A stretch of 64,000 nucleotides of DNA, taken from assembly GCF_004341445.1 (NCBI RefSeq), contig NZ_SLXV01000003.1, positions 51,009-115,008 of the forward strand, written 5' to 3'. This document shows positions 30,568 to 39,269 of this stretch, piece after piece. Numbering within the stretch: position 1 is the stretch's first letter; every line of letters starts with the position of its first letter. The notes under the pieces were generated by a model. The model was not told the origin of the DNA, ran no database searches, and saw only the letters and a list, made by a program, of their open reading frames with translations. The translations under genes were made by a program, and so were the position numbers. This stretch comes from Baia soyae (lineage in GTDB: Bacteria > Bacillota > Bacilli > Thermoactinomycetales > Thermoactinomycetaceae).

Positions 30568-31428
30568 CTAAAAACAATCCATTTCGTGGGTTGTTTTTTT
30601 TGTTCCGTTGATAAACTTGATTAATTCCTTATTTAGCTTCTCTTTCTCTTCCCACATTAGCCCATGGCCACTATGCTCAAAAGGAACCAGTTTGGAGTGC
30701 GGAATCCCTTTATGAAGAGCAGTAGCAAGTGGATACAAACACACCTGATCGTGGATGCCGTGAAGAATGAGGGTGGGGACATGAATCTCACATAGATCAG
30801 AAAATAAAGTTTCATCCCGAAAAGTCTTCGCCACTTTAGCAGTAGCCCATCCCGCAGCTTCTAGTCCCATTTGTAGGAACCACTCTGCAAATGGTTGGGA
30901 TATTTTTTGATGGAAAAAGGATGTTCCAAACTGCTCTAACATTTTTGGACGATCTTCGTATGTCCCTTCGATCAGACGATTCACTTCCTCAATGGGCAGT
31001 CCATGTGGGAAGTTGGGGCGCTGAACCACACTTGGGGCTGCTGCTCCGAGTAATGCTAGTTTGGAAACTTGATATCCACAATGTCGTGACATATACCGAA
31101 TGGCCACTGCGCCACCCACCGAATGACCAACCAACATGATGTCTTGTAATTGAAGGGATTTGATTACACAGTAAATATCATCTGCCAACCGATTTAAACT
31201 ATACTTCCTCCAAGGTTTATCCGATTTCCCAAAGCCACGAAGATCGACTCCAATACATCTACAATCATATCCAGGAAGATCATTAAATTGATATTCAAAT
31301 AGATTATGATTTGCAGGCCATCCATGAATAAAGAGAATGGTTCGTTTTCCCTTGGGATTTACGTCTTCCGTATAAATCCTCACATCTGGCTCTACGTGTA
31401 TATAGTAACCCAATACATTCGCCTCCAT
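30568..31428 (-). CDS. Alpha/beta hydrolase
   Basis: A 286-aa alpha/beta-hydrolase fold enzyme. The oxyanion HGWPAN is near residue 36, the nucleophile elbow GHSVGG near 102, the acid in LHGIHDQ near 220, and the catalytic histidine in EHSGHGL near 252, so the Ser-Asp-His triad is complete. The closest recognisable types are non-haem chloroperoxidase/arylesterase-like hydrolases; the substrate cannot be read. I start at the ATG at 31428 behind AGGGA; an upstream GTG at 31452 is possible. The last about 12 residues are encoded by the rpsR terminator and are probably non-essential. Confidence 0.88.
   Translation of the reverse strand: MEANVLGYYIHVEPDVRIYTEDVNPKGKRTILFIHGWPANHNLFEYQFNDLPGYDCRCIGVDLRGFGKSDKPWRKYSLNRLADDIYCVIKSLQLQDIMLVGHSVGGAVAIRYMSRHCGYQVSKLALLGAAAPSVVQRPNFPHGLPIEEVNRLIEGTYEDRPKMLEQFGTSFFHQKISQPFAEWFLQMGLEAAGWATAKVAKTFRDETLFSDLCEIHVPTLILHGIHDQVCLYPLATALHKGIPHSKLVPFEHSGHGLMWEEKEKLNKELIKFINGTKKTTHEMDCF
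30572..30602 (+). terminator. Terminator of the rpsF-ssb-rpsR operon
   Basis: AAACAATCC (30572-30580) pairs with GGGTTGTTT (30588-30596) with one G-U pair, followed by a long T run. It lies inside the last codons of the opposite-strand hydrolase. Confidence 0.85.
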
Positions 31429-31594
31429 TATCAAGTCCCTACTCACAGTCACTTATAGATACATCTTATTTGCACGCAACAGATTCAATGTTACATTTTA
31501 CAGAATACAGAAGTTGTTTTTCCCTACCAGGCAGGAAATAACATAGAAATGTGGAAATTCCTTCTAACGAGAAATTAGAAGGGGAGCGAATACC

Positions 31595-31906
31595 ATGAAC
31601 CGACCAGAAAAAGGTATACATATTGCGAAAAATATTAAAGTGGTCGACTGGTTAAAAACAGAAATCCTAGACCAAATCGCTAGCTTATTTCGGGGCCTCC
31701 ATTATGCAAATCAACAAATGATCATAGATAGCCTTTCGAGCATTTTAGTTTCTGTTTACGTATTAGCCAGAAGGATGGGGATTCCTTACCGTGAAGTGGA
31801 TCAAGTGGTCACCCAAAAATTGAGAGAACATATGAAAGAAGGGCATCAATTGGAAGAGTGGTATGGCGATTTGTCTGCTATGGAGAAATATATTAATAAA
31901 CGTTAG
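31595..31906 (+). CDS. MazG-like family protein
   Basis: A 103-aa helical protein of the MazG-like family common in Bacillales, opening MNRPEKGIHIAKNIKVVDWL and ending EEWYGDLSAMEKYINKR. Family relatives are all-alpha NTP pyrophosphohydrolases, but the characteristic EExxE acidic cluster is not obvious here, so activity is uncertain. GAAGGGGAGCG precedes the ATG. It stands alone between the hydrolase and gdpP. Confidence 0.75.
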   Translation: MNRPEKGIHIAKNIKVVDWLKTEILDQIASLFRGLHYANQQMIIDSLSSILVSVYVLARRMGIPYREVDQVVTQKLREHMKEGHQLEEWYGDLSAMEKYINKR

Positions 31907-31974
31907 AATAAGAATGAGAAATGGTCAGCTATAAATAAATCCAAAATCTGGTCAAATTTATAACTCCGCAAGAG

Positions 31975-32002
31975 TTGAAGCTCCGCTGAACTCGGGTAAA
32001 AT
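31975..32002 (+). promoter_or_regulatory. Predicted promoter of gdpP-rplI
   Basis: TTGAAG (31975-31980) and TAAAAT (31997-32002) with a 16-nt spacer, about 50 nt before gdpP. Confidence 0.5.
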
Positions 32003-32052
32003 AGAAGGTATGAGGTTATTAGTGTTACCCCAGCTTGGAGGAGTTAAAGGAA

Positions 32053-34020
32053 ATGCCAAAAAATTTTTTGCATAGATGGCTAAGTGTATCCACAAGTTGG
32101 ATATTAGGACTTACTGTATTACTCCTCATATGGATTCTTACAGAAAGGCTTTCCTATGTTGCAATTGCCACACTCTGTGTAGGATTCCTGACTGCCATGC
32201 AGTACAAAACAGAGTTCGAACTAAAAAAAGAACAATCCCAATACCTGTTAACGTTAACAGATCGCATTCAATTTGCTGGCCAGCTTGCAGTGAAGCACCT
32301 CCCAGTTGGCATGATCCTGATCAATCATGTGGGAGAGGTACAGTGGCATAATCCATTCGTATCCAATTTATTTCCCAAGGTAAGATTAATCGGTAGCAAG
32401 ATTGCCGAGCACCTACCCGAACTGGATCCGGAGGAACATTCGCTATCAGATCCAATTATGATTCAGATTGGTGATAAACATTATTCGTGTATATATCATC
32501 GTGCTGAACGTTTATTTTTGATAGAAGAAGTAACGAAGTGGGTATCATTACAAGAGAAATACGAAGAAGAGAAGCCGATTTTAGGTTTCTTGCATCTGGA
32601 CAATATAGATGAGGCGGGGCAGGGGCTATCCGACCAAGAAGAAACCCTTTTGATCAGTAAGGTGTTCCAAGCGATTTCAGAATGGGCTTTGCATTATGAA
32701 GTGGCTCTAAAGCGAATTGATACCGATAAAATGTTTTTTATCATGTTTCAAAAGAACTTGGACCGCATGATTCATGATCGTTTTGACATACTGGATACAG
32801 TACGAGAGATGACGCGAAATAATAAGATCCCTATTACACTAAGTCTAGGAATCGCTAGCTTGGGAGAAACGCTCGTTGAAAAGTCCAAACATGCACAAGC
32901 CGCACTCGAAGTAGCGTTGGCGCGTGGTGGTGATCAAGCTGCTGTACAGTCAAAAGAGAAAATTGCCTTTTTTGGAGGTAAGACCAACGCAGTTGAAAAA
33001 CGAAATCGGGTAAAGGCTAGGGTCATTTCTCATGCGATTAGTAATCTGCTACAAGATTGCGAACGAGTGATCGTGATGGGACATAAGCAACCTGATTTAG
33101 ATGCGATCGGTGCTGCGATTGGTGTAGTAAAATTAGCAGAATTAAACGATTGTGAAGCGCTTATCGTTCTAGATGATGATTTAAGTGCAATTCAAAAGTT
33201 AATGGATGAGATTTGGAAGCACGAGGACTTAAGCGAAGTGTTCATCACTCCGGATCAAGCCATGCAGTGGATCGGTGATCCAGACACCCTCCTTGTGCTA
33301 GTGGATACACATAAACCGTGTCTAGTGACAGATAAGAGACTGATCGAACGTGCTGATCAAGTGGTCGTGATAGACCATCACCGTCGTGGGGAGGATTTTG
33401 TTGAAGATTCCGTTCTGGTATACTTAGAGCCCTACGCATCGTCTACTTGTGAACTAGTCACGGAGTTACTTCAGTATCAGGATCATCGTTTAACTATGGA
33501 TACGCTGGAAGCATCAGCTCTCCTCTCTGGAATCGTGGTGGATACGAAGAACTTCTCCGTTCGCTCTGGATCGAGGACTTTTGAGGCGGCTGCCTTTTTA
33601 CGGAGACACGGAGCCGATCTCATGTTCGTGCAGTCCTTACTAAAAGAGGACCTGAGCCAGTTCGTAAAACGTGCAGAACTCATACGAGAAACGGAGTTAT
33701 ATCAAGGAAAGATTGCGATCGCAGTGGGAGATGAGAGCCTGATTTATGACCAGTTGCTCATCGCTCAAGCAGCTAATACGCTATTAGATATGCAAGGGAT
33801 CTCTGCTTCTTTTGTGATTGCGTATAAAGCAGAAGGAGTTGTTTCGATTAGTGCAAGATCGGAAGGAGATCTAAATGTCCAATTGATCATGGAACAGATG
33901 GGCGGTGGTGGACACCTGACCCATGCTGCCTGTCAACCAGAGCACAAAAGTGTTCAAGAGTGCAAACAAATACTAAAATCCCTAATTCAAGAACAGCTGG
34001 AGGGGGAGGAGACATCATGA
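32053..34020 (+). CDS. gdpP: Cyclic-di-AMP phosphodiesterase GdpP
   Basis: A membrane-bound enzyme that hydrolyses c-di-AMP to pApA. It has 655 aa from the ATG at 32053; a TTG at 32035 is in frame, but GGAGGAG lies between them. Two N-terminal membrane helices (about 12-50), a PAS-like haem-binding domain (about 75-150), a degenerate GGDEF domain (about 165-305) and DHH/DHHA1 domains follow. Visible DHH motifs are HKQPDLDAIGAA, VDTHKP, VVIDHHRRG and the DHHA1 GGGGHLTHAA. It overlaps rplI by 4 nt (ATGA). Confidence 0.96.
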   Translation: MPKNFLHRWLSVSTSWILGLTVLLLIWILTERLSYVAIATLCVGFLTAMQYKTEFELKKEQSQYLLTLTDRIQFAGQLAVKHLPVGMILINHVGEVQWHNPFVSNLFPKVRLIGSKIAEHLPELDPEEHSLSDPIMIQIGDKHYSCIYHRAERLFLIEEVTKWVSLQEKYEEEKPILGFLHLDNIDEAGQGLSDQEETLLISKVFQAISEWALHYEVALKRIDTDKMFFIMFQKNLDRMIHDRFDILDTVREMTRNNKIPITLSLGIASLGETLVEKSKHAQAALEVALARGGDQAAVQSKEKIAFFGGKTNAVEKRNRVKARVISHAISNLLQDCERVIVMGHKQPDLDAIGAAIGVVKLAELNDCEALIVLDDDLSAIQKLMDEIWKHEDLSEVFITPDQAMQWIGDPDTLLVLVDTHKPCLVTDKRLIERADQVVVIDHHRRGEDFVEDSVLVYLEPYASSTCELVTELLQYQDHRLTMDTLEASALLSGIVVDTKNFSVRSGSRTFEAAAFLRRHGADLMFVQSLLKEDLSQFVKRAELIRETELYQGKIAIAVGDESLIYDQLLIAQAANTLLDMQGISASFVIAYKAEGVVSISARSEGDLNVQLIMEQMGGGGHLTHAACQPEHKSVQECKQILKSLIQEQLEGEETS

Positions 34021-34466
34021 AAGTCATTCTATTAGAAGATGTAAAAGGAACAGGTAAAAAAGGTGAATTAAAAGAAGTATCAGAGGGGCATGGCCGTAAC
34101 TACCTATTACCAAGGAAGTTAGCAGTTGAGGCAACAAGCGGAAACGTAAATAGCTTGAAAGAAAAACAACGCTTAGACGATGTAAAAAAGACACAACTAC
34201 TAGAAGATGCAAAAAAGCTTGCTACCCAAATGGAGTCATTAGAAGTAGTTCTATTTGCAAAATCAGGTAAAGAAGGCCGTCTTTTCGGGGCAATCTCGAC
34301 CAAACAAATCGTCGAAGGGTTGAACAAGCAACACCAAATGAAGATTGATAAAAAGAAACTGCTCCTTGACGATGCGATTCGTACACTGGGCGTAACCAAG
34401 GTGCCTGTGAAGCTCCATCCAGAAGTAACAGCTACCCTTTCAGTACATGTAAAAGAACAAGGATAG
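34017..34466 (+). CDS. rplI: Large ribosomal subunit protein bL9
   Basis: A 149-aa ribosomal protein with an N-terminal rRNA-binding domain (MKVILLEDVKGTGKKGELKE, then GHGRNYLLPRKLA), a long connecting helix (about 45-75) and a C-terminal domain with GRLFGAISTKQI. I start at the ATG overlapping the gdpP stop, with GGAGGGGGAGG just upstream; an earlier in-frame start lies within gdpP. The gdpP-rplI-dnaB order is conserved in Bacillales. Confidence 0.97.
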   Translation: MKVILLEDVKGTGKKGELKEVSEGHGRNYLLPRKLAVEATSGNVNSLKEKQRLDDVKKTQLLEDAKKLATQMESLEVVLFAKSGKEGRLFGAISTKQIVEGLNKQHQMKIDKKKLLLDDAIRTLGVTKVPVKLHPEVTATLSVHVKEQG

Positions 34467-34573
34467 AAACTAGCTGAAGCACCAAAGCCAAGTCCATTAG
34501 GGATTAGGAATAGGCTAGGGGCAATGTATCCACCTAATAAAGGATAATCAACAAACTTGTAGAAACAAATGGA

Positions 34574-34608
34574 AAGGCTCCACTGTTCCCACTAGGGAGT
34601 GGAGCCTT
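34574..34608 (+). terminator. Hairpin between rplI and dnaB
   Basis: A perfect 11-bp stem AAGGCTCCACT (34574-34584)/AGTGGAGCCTT (34598-34608) with a 13-nt loop. There is no proper T run after it (TCTCAGTC), so it is either a weak terminator or an mRNA processing or stability element, 27 nt before the dnaB start. Confidence 0.5.
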
Positions 34609-34634
34609 CTCAGTCGGTTGGGAGGAAAAATAGT

Positions 34635-35969
34635 TTGAACGAATTATTTGCAGATCGTCTTCCGCCACAAAATATAGAAGCAGAACAAGCCGTTTTGGGG
34701 GCGATTATCCTCGAACCTTCTGTACTGATCTCGGTAAATGAGCGGTTACGAACAGAGGACTTCTATCGTCCTGGACATCAGAAATTGTTCCAGGTGATGA
34801 ATGAAATTGCCGAAAAGGGAGAGCCAGTCGATCTCGTAACCGTTACAGCAGATCTCTCCGATAAAAAAGTGTTAGATGAAATCGGTGGAGTCTCCTATCT
34901 AACAGAGCTGGCATCCGTTGTCCCCACAGCGGCAAACGTAGAATATTATGCTAAAATCGTGGAAGAAAAAGCGGTTTTACGTCGACTCATTCGCACTGCG
35001 ACTCAAATCGCGATGTCCGGATACAGTGGGGGAGAAGAAGTTTCCAGTTTGATCGATACAGCAGAGAAAAAAATCCTGGAAATTTCTAAGCGGAATATTA
35101 AGGGTGGATTTCTTCCCATTAAAGATGTGTTATTAGAGTCATTTGAGCAGATCGAAAGGCTTCACTATAATAGTACGGGGATTCGTGGGATTCCTTCTGG
35201 GTTCACCGATCTAGATAGAATGACGTCTGGATTTAACAAATCCGATCTCATTATTGTCGCTGCACGTCCTGCGATGGGGAAAACGGCATTTGCACTCAAT
35301 ATCGCTCAAAATGTGGCGCTAAGAGCAAATGAAACCGTGGCAATCTTTAATCTCGAGATGTCTGCTCCGCAAATGGTGATGCGGATGCTCTCGGCTGAAG
35401 GAAATATAGATGCACAAGCCTTCCGAACAGGAAATTTAAATGAGGAAGATTGGGAAAAACTAACTATGGCAATAAGCTCTTTGTCCGAAGCCAAGGTCTT
35501 TATTGATGATACACCCGGGGTAACGGTACACGATATTCGTTCTAAGCTTCGTAGACTACAGACAGAACATGGCCTTGGAATGGTGGTCATCGATTATCTT
35601 CAGCTGATCAATGGGCGAGGAAATGGTGAGAGTCGCCAACAAGAAATCTCAGAGATTTCCCGTTCGCTCAAGTTGATGGCGCGGGAATTTGACTGTCCGA
35701 TTATTGCCCTATCCCAGTTGTCGCGTGCTGTAGAACAGCGACAGGATAAACGGCCCATGCTATCTGATCTGCGTGAATCAGGTTCGATCGAGCAAGATGC
35801 GGATATTGTAGCATTTTTATATCGTGATGATTATTATAATGAGGATTCCGAGAAGAAGAACGTGGCGGAAGTCATCATCGGGAAACAAAGGAGTGGCCCT
35901 GTAGGAAAAGTAGAACTTCTTTTCCTCAAAAACTATAACAAATTTCTCAGTTTAGAGATAAAAAACTAG
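34635..35969 (+). CDS. dnaB: Replicative DNA helicase DnaB (DnaC in Bacillus)
   Basis: The hexameric helicase at the fork. It has 444 aa from TTG 34635 (LNELFADRLPPQNIEAEQAVLG), preceded by GGGAGGAAAAATAG; an upstream GTG frame would read through the hairpin. The N-terminal domain is about 1-150, and the RecA-like C-terminal domain has Walker A ARPAMGKTAF (near 215), Walker B VVIDYLQL and ALSQLSRAVEQR. No intein is present. B. subtilis calls this gene dnaC. Confidence 0.97.
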   Translation: MNELFADRLPPQNIEAEQAVLGAIILEPSVLISVNERLRTEDFYRPGHQKLFQVMNEIAEKGEPVDLVTVTADLSDKKVLDEIGGVSYLTELASVVPTAANVEYYAKIVEEKAVLRRLIRTATQIAMSGYSGGEEVSSLIDTAEKKILEISKRNIKGGFLPIKDVLLESFEQIERLHYNSTGIRGIPSGFTDLDRMTSGFNKSDLIIVAARPAMGKTAFALNIAQNVALRANETVAIFNLEMSAPQMVMRMLSAEGNIDAQAFRTGNLNEEDWEKLTMAISSLSEAKVFIDDTPGVTVHDIRSKLRRLQTEHGLGMVVIDYLQLINGRGNGESRQQEISEISRSLKLMAREFDCPIIALSQLSRAVEQRQDKRPMLSDLRESGSIEQDADIVAFLYRDDYYNEDSEKKNVAEVIIGKQRSGPVGKVELLFLKNYNKFLSLEIKN

Positions 35970-36003
35970 ACTAAGAACGAATGAATGTTTTATTTTTCAG
36001 CTT

Positions 36004-36016
36004 AATGTTCGGTTTT
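36004..36016 (+). promoter_or_regulatory. PurR box upstream of purA
   Basis: AATGTTCGGTTTT fits the inverted PurBox consensus AWWGTTCGGWWWT at every position. It lies 4 nt before the -35 element. A partner box upstream is only weakly recognisable around 35971-35982. Confidence 0.6.
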
Positions 36017-36020
36017 CTTA

Positions 36021-36050
36021 TTGACATTCTCTTTGTGTCACTGATACAAT
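36021..36050 (+). promoter_or_regulatory. Sigma-A promoter of purA
   Basis: TTGACA (36021-36026) and TACAAT (36045-36050) with an 18-nt spacer. Confidence 0.75.
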
Positions 36051-36119
36051 ATTCTCGTTCAGATATGTACGGATTCGTTTTAACCCTTACTTGTCTTTAG
36101 TTGATCGGAGGAATGGAAA

Positions 36120-37406
36120 ATGTCAACAGCTGTTGTCGTAGGTACCCAGTGGGGAGATGAAGGAAAAGGGAAGATTACGGATTTCCTTGCTGAGAAAGCA
36201 GAGGCCGTGGCTCGTTACCAAGGTGGTAATAATGCCGGCCACACGATTGTGTTTGGCGGTGTAAAATACAAGCTTCACATGATTCCCTCTGGCATTTTTT
36301 ATCAAGATAAAATTTGCGTTCTAGGGAATGGAATGGTGATTCATCCAGAAGCATTGATCACCGAGTTAGATTATCTAGTCGGTTACGGAGTTGATTTATC
36401 GAACTTACGTATTTCGGACCGTGCTCATCTCATCATGCCGTACCACTTGCGTCTGGATCGTCTAGAAGAGACAAGTAAAGGTAGTAGCAAGATTGGAACA
36501 ACGGGCAAAGGAATTGGCCCTGCTTATATGGATAAAGCAGCACGCGTGGGCATTCGAGTCGGAGATCTACTCAACCCAAGTCGCTTTGCTGAGAAATTAA
36601 AACGTAACCTAGAAGAAAAAAATCGGATTCTCGAACGTCTATATGAGGTAGAACCATTTGGCTTCGAGGAAATTTATGATACTTACATGAAGGCTGCCGA
36701 GCGAATCAAGCCTTACATTATGGATACTTCTGTTGTACTAAATGATGCAATCGACCAAGGGAAGCGGGTTCTATTTGAAGGCGCACAAGGTGTCATGTTA
36801 GACATCGACCAAGGTACCTATCCATTTGTAACGTCCTCTAACCCAGTTGCCGGCGGAGTATGTATCGGCTCAGGTGTAGGACCTACGAAAATCAACCAAG
36901 TGGTAGGAGTGGCGAAAGCATACACTACCCGCGTAGGAGACGGTCCTTTCCCAACGGAACTGCACAATGAGATCGGAGATCAGATTCGTGAGATCGGACG
37001 GGAATACGGAACGACTACAGGCAGACCTCGCCGTGTAGGTTGGTTTGATAGTGTGGTCGTACGTCATGCGCGTCGTGTAAGCGGGATTACAGGGCTATCC
37101 TTAAACTCCCTTGACGTCCTAACAGGTCTCGACACCGTGAAAATCTGTGTGGCTTACAAATACAAAGGGGAGCTGATGGAGAACTATCCAGCTGACCTCG
37201 ATATCCTCGCTGACTGTGAACCTGTTTACGAAGAGTTCCCAGGCTGGCACGAAGATATTACCCAAGTAAAAACGCTCCACGATCTCCCACTAGCGACCCA
37301 ACATTACGTGGAACGGATTACCCAACTAACAGGGATTCCGCTCACAATCTTCTCTGTTGGCCCAGGTCGGGATCAAACGATTCAAGTTCGTCCTGTATAT
37401 GCGTAG
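36120..37406 (+). CDS. purA: Adenylosuccinate synthetase
   Basis: Joins IMP and aspartate using GTP, the first AMP-specific step. It is 428 aa, full length. The N-terminal GTP-binding loop WGDEGKGK and catalytic Asp are at residues 11-18, GGNNAGHTI follows near 36, [14 protein letters not shown] near 125, and the nucleotide-binding [19 protein letters not shown] near 220-240. The [10 protein letters not shown] close is present. A PurR box and sigma-A promoter precede it, so it is likely repressed by PurR. A strong terminator follows. Confidence 0.98.
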   Translation: MSTAVVVGTQWGDEGKGKITDFLAEKAEAVARYQGGNNAGHTIVFGGVKYKLHMIPSGIFYQDKICVLGNGMVIHPEALITELDYLVGYGVDLSNLRISDRAHLIMPYHLRLDRLEETSKGSSKIGTTGKGIGPAYMDKAARVGIRVGDLLNPSRFAEKLKRNLEEKNRILERLYEVEPFGFEEIYDTYMKAAERIKPYIMDTSVVLNDAIDQGKRVLFEGAQGVMLDIDQGTYPFVTSSNPVAGGVCIGSGVGPTKINQVVGVAKAYTTRVGDGPFPTELHNEIGDQIREIGREYGTTTGRPRRVGWFDSVVVRHARRVSGITGLSLNSLDVLTGLDTVKICVAYKYKGELMENYPADLDILADCEPVYEEFPGWHEDITQVKTLHDLPLATQHYVERITQLTGIPLTIFSVGPGRDQTIQVRPVYA

Positions 37407-37416
37407 ATGAAAAAGG

Positions 37417-37446
37417 AAGCTGTGCCCTATGGGGCGCGGCTTTTTT
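37417..37446 (+). terminator. Terminator of purA
   Basis: AAGCTGTGCCCT pairs with GGGGCGCGGCTT (two G-U or mismatched pairs), followed by TTTTTT. Confidence 0.85.
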
Positions 37447-37554
37447 GATTTTAGCCATTTATCACAATGTAGGTGTGCTCCTCTAATGGGATAAAATATA
37501 GAAATAGCACACAAAAAGAACTATAATAAAAAAACAGTCTAATATTCATTTAAT

Positions 37555-37584
37555 TTGATTAAATCTTTAAATAAAAGTTAAAAT
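37555..37584 (+). promoter_or_regulatory. Predicted promoter of the HTH-TPR regulator
   Basis: TTGATT (37555-37560), 18 nt, TAAAAT (37579-37584), in a very AT-rich stretch (37500-37600). The regulator ATG follows GAGGTGACAGG. Confidence 0.5.
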
Positions 37585-37609
37585 AATTAATTCTATATGA
37601 GGTGACAGG

Positions 37610-38890
37610 ATGGTAGTAGGGGATCGAATCAGGCAATTACGCTTACATAAAGGCATGACACAAGGGGAACTTGTAGGCGGAATTACTTCGGTTGCATATT
37701 TGAGTCGTGTGGAAAATGGGAACACGAAACCATCTCAGAATTTTATTTCCTCCGTTGCACCTAAGTTAGGCGTGAAAGTAGAAGATTTAATGGAACGACG
37801 GGCTGATGATGTAGAACAGAGAGTTGGAGAGATCTATCGTCAGTTTCAACAGAAAAAAAATATCATAGAAGAAGATTTATCATTTCTACGACTAAACGCT
37901 ACGGATTTATATCCCACAAGTGTTCATTTGAAGGTATACACGATATTGACCTATTACTACTCTAAATTGAATGTAGACTTGGAAGAAGCATATCGGATAT
38001 ACGAATTATCTCAAAGATTTATATCGGAACAAGTAGAATCGGGTTTAGAGGAAGAATTTTTTTACTACTATCGCGCGTGTGGAGCGATGTTCTTCAATAA
38101 ACAAAACTATATGAAAGCAAGTCACTATGATGACTTACGAGAAGAACTTCTTGGTTATGTGACGAATCGTAAGGAGGTAGCTAACTTTTATCTCGATAGA
38201 AGTGTAACGAAGCAAGAGATTCTAACTGATCAAACGGTTAGTCTTTTCTATGCACAGAAAGCTTATGATCTGTATCTGGAGATAAACGATCAGGAACAGA
38301 TAGCTGGTGTATTAATTACAATGGGGATTCAGTACCACATGAATCAGCAATTGGATAAATCCGTTGAATCCTTAACAAAGGCGAAGGACATGGTTGATCC
38401 AAATAATAGCTATTTCCTAGGTATCATTGAATTTCATCTAGGAAGAGTACATGTAGCGCAAAGAAACAATGAAGTAGCTATCGAGTATTATCTAAGAAGC
38501 CTACAGTACTATGAGCAGCTTGATGTTGCGGATAAGCGGATCCATACATATAAGAGATTAGTAGAGGTGTATATAAAGCTAAAAGAGTGGGAGAAGGTAG
38601 AGTATTATTTGAATGAAGGTCTGAGCGAAGTGGACCCAGAGCAGTCCCCTTCTCTTTATATTGACTTGTCCTCTATTAAGGCGGGTACGTATCTACTACG
38701 GCAAGATGAGGCTCGATATGAGAAAGAGATGCAACGAATTATTATCTTGGGGATTGAGAGCCAGCAGTTTATTCTGGTTACAAAGTTAGCCAAGCAAATA
38801 GCTAGTTACTATTATGAGAGAAGAGCGTATAAGAAGTCTGCGAATTATTTTATGATGGCCACGGAATATGAAGAGAAACGAACACTATAA
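37610..38890 (+). CDS. RRNPP-type HTH-TPR transcriptional regulator
   Basis: A 426-aa regulator: residues 5-62 form an XRE-type helix-turn-helix (GDRIRQLRLHKGMTQGELVG, then YLSRVENGNTKPS), and residues about 105-425 form TPR-like helical repeats (for example AIEYYLRSLQYYEQLDVADK). This is the architecture of PlcR, NprR and AimR, which bind short imported signal peptides through the TPR groove. A 43-aa secreted propeptide gene lies 166 nt downstream in the same direction, the usual receptor-signal layout. I infer that it controls the lanthipeptide genes that follow. The peptide specificity and whether it activates or represses cannot be read. Confidence 0.88.
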   Translation: MVVGDRIRQLRLHKGMTQGELVGGITSVAYLSRVENGNTKPSQNFISSVAPKLGVKVEDLMERRADDVEQRVGEIYRQFQQKKNIIEEDLSFLRLNATDLYPTSVHLKVYTILTYYYSKLNVDLEEAYRIYELSQRFISEQVESGLEEEFFYYYRACGAMFFNKQNYMKASHYDDLREELLGYVTNRKEVANFYLDRSVTKQEILTDQTVSLFYAQKAYDLYLEINDQEQIAGVLITMGIQYHMNQQLDKSVESLTKAKDMVDPNNSYFLGIIEFHLGRVHVAQRNNEVAIEYYLRSLQYYEQLDVADKRIHTYKRLVEVYIKLKEWEKVEYYLNEGLSEVDPEQSPSLYIDLSSIKAGTYLLRQDEARYEKEMQRIIILGIESQQFILVTKLAKQIASYYYERRAYKKSANYFMMATEYEEKRTL

Positions 38891-38910
38891 AAAAGGAGGG
38901 CATTTGTCAG

Positions 38911-38939
38911 CTTAGAGACATTTGGTTAAATGCTCTTAG
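38911..38939. promoter_or_regulatory. Imperfect inverted repeat, possible operator
   Basis: CTTAGAGACATTT (38911-38923) and AAATGCTCTTAG (38928-38939) form an imperfect dyad with a GGTT centre. It lies about 30 nt upstream of the propeptide promoter. It could be the binding site of the upstream HTH-TPR regulator, or a weak hairpin ending its mRNA; there is no T run. Confidence 0.35.
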
Positions 38940-38967
38940 AAATCCGAGGGTTATTACCTAAAATAAA

Positions 38968-38996
38968 TTGATGTATTTTACTTGTTCCATTAAACT
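38968..38996 (+). promoter_or_regulatory. Predicted promoter of propeptide and lanthipeptide genes
   Basis: TTGATG (38968-38973) and TAAACT (38991-38996) with a 17-nt spacer, about 55 nt before the propeptide ATG. No terminator is seen between the propeptide and the synthetase gene, so this promoter may drive both. Confidence 0.5.
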
Positions 38997-39056
38997 GTGG
39001 GTCTCCATTATTATGAAGACAGAAGATAAACGAACTAGCAGATAGGATGAATATCT

Positions 39057-39188
39057 ATGAAAAAAGTTTCTAATACTTTATTGATGATAGCTTGTTGTGC
39101 ATTAATAGTAGGAATAAATACAACAACTATTAAGCCTCCTAAAGGTGACGGTGGTCCCATCACTACTGAAGGCATCGGTCGCACGTAA
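39057..39188 (+). CDS. Secreted 43-aa signal propeptide (PapR/NprX/Phr-like)
   Basis: A small gene encoding a peptide with a basic start MKKVSNTLL, a hydrophobic core MIACCALIVGI (residues 10-20) and a hydrophilic tail IKPPKGDGGPITTEGIGRT (residues 25-43). This is the form of exported pro-signals of RRNPP systems, in which the C-terminal part is secreted, trimmed and re-imported by an oligopeptide permease. A weak AGGATG site lies upstream. It stands directly after the HTH-TPR receptor gene. The mature peptide cannot be fixed from sequence. A bacteriocin precursor is an alternative, but there is only this one short tail. Confidence 0.75.
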   Translation: MKKVSNTLLMIACCALIVGINTTTIKPPKGDGGPITTEGIGRT

Positions 39189-39269
39189 AACAATTATTTA
39201 TAAAATATATGCTTTCAGATACGTACTATTTCATATAAGAACAGTAGCTGTATGTAAGGGGTGAATGGT

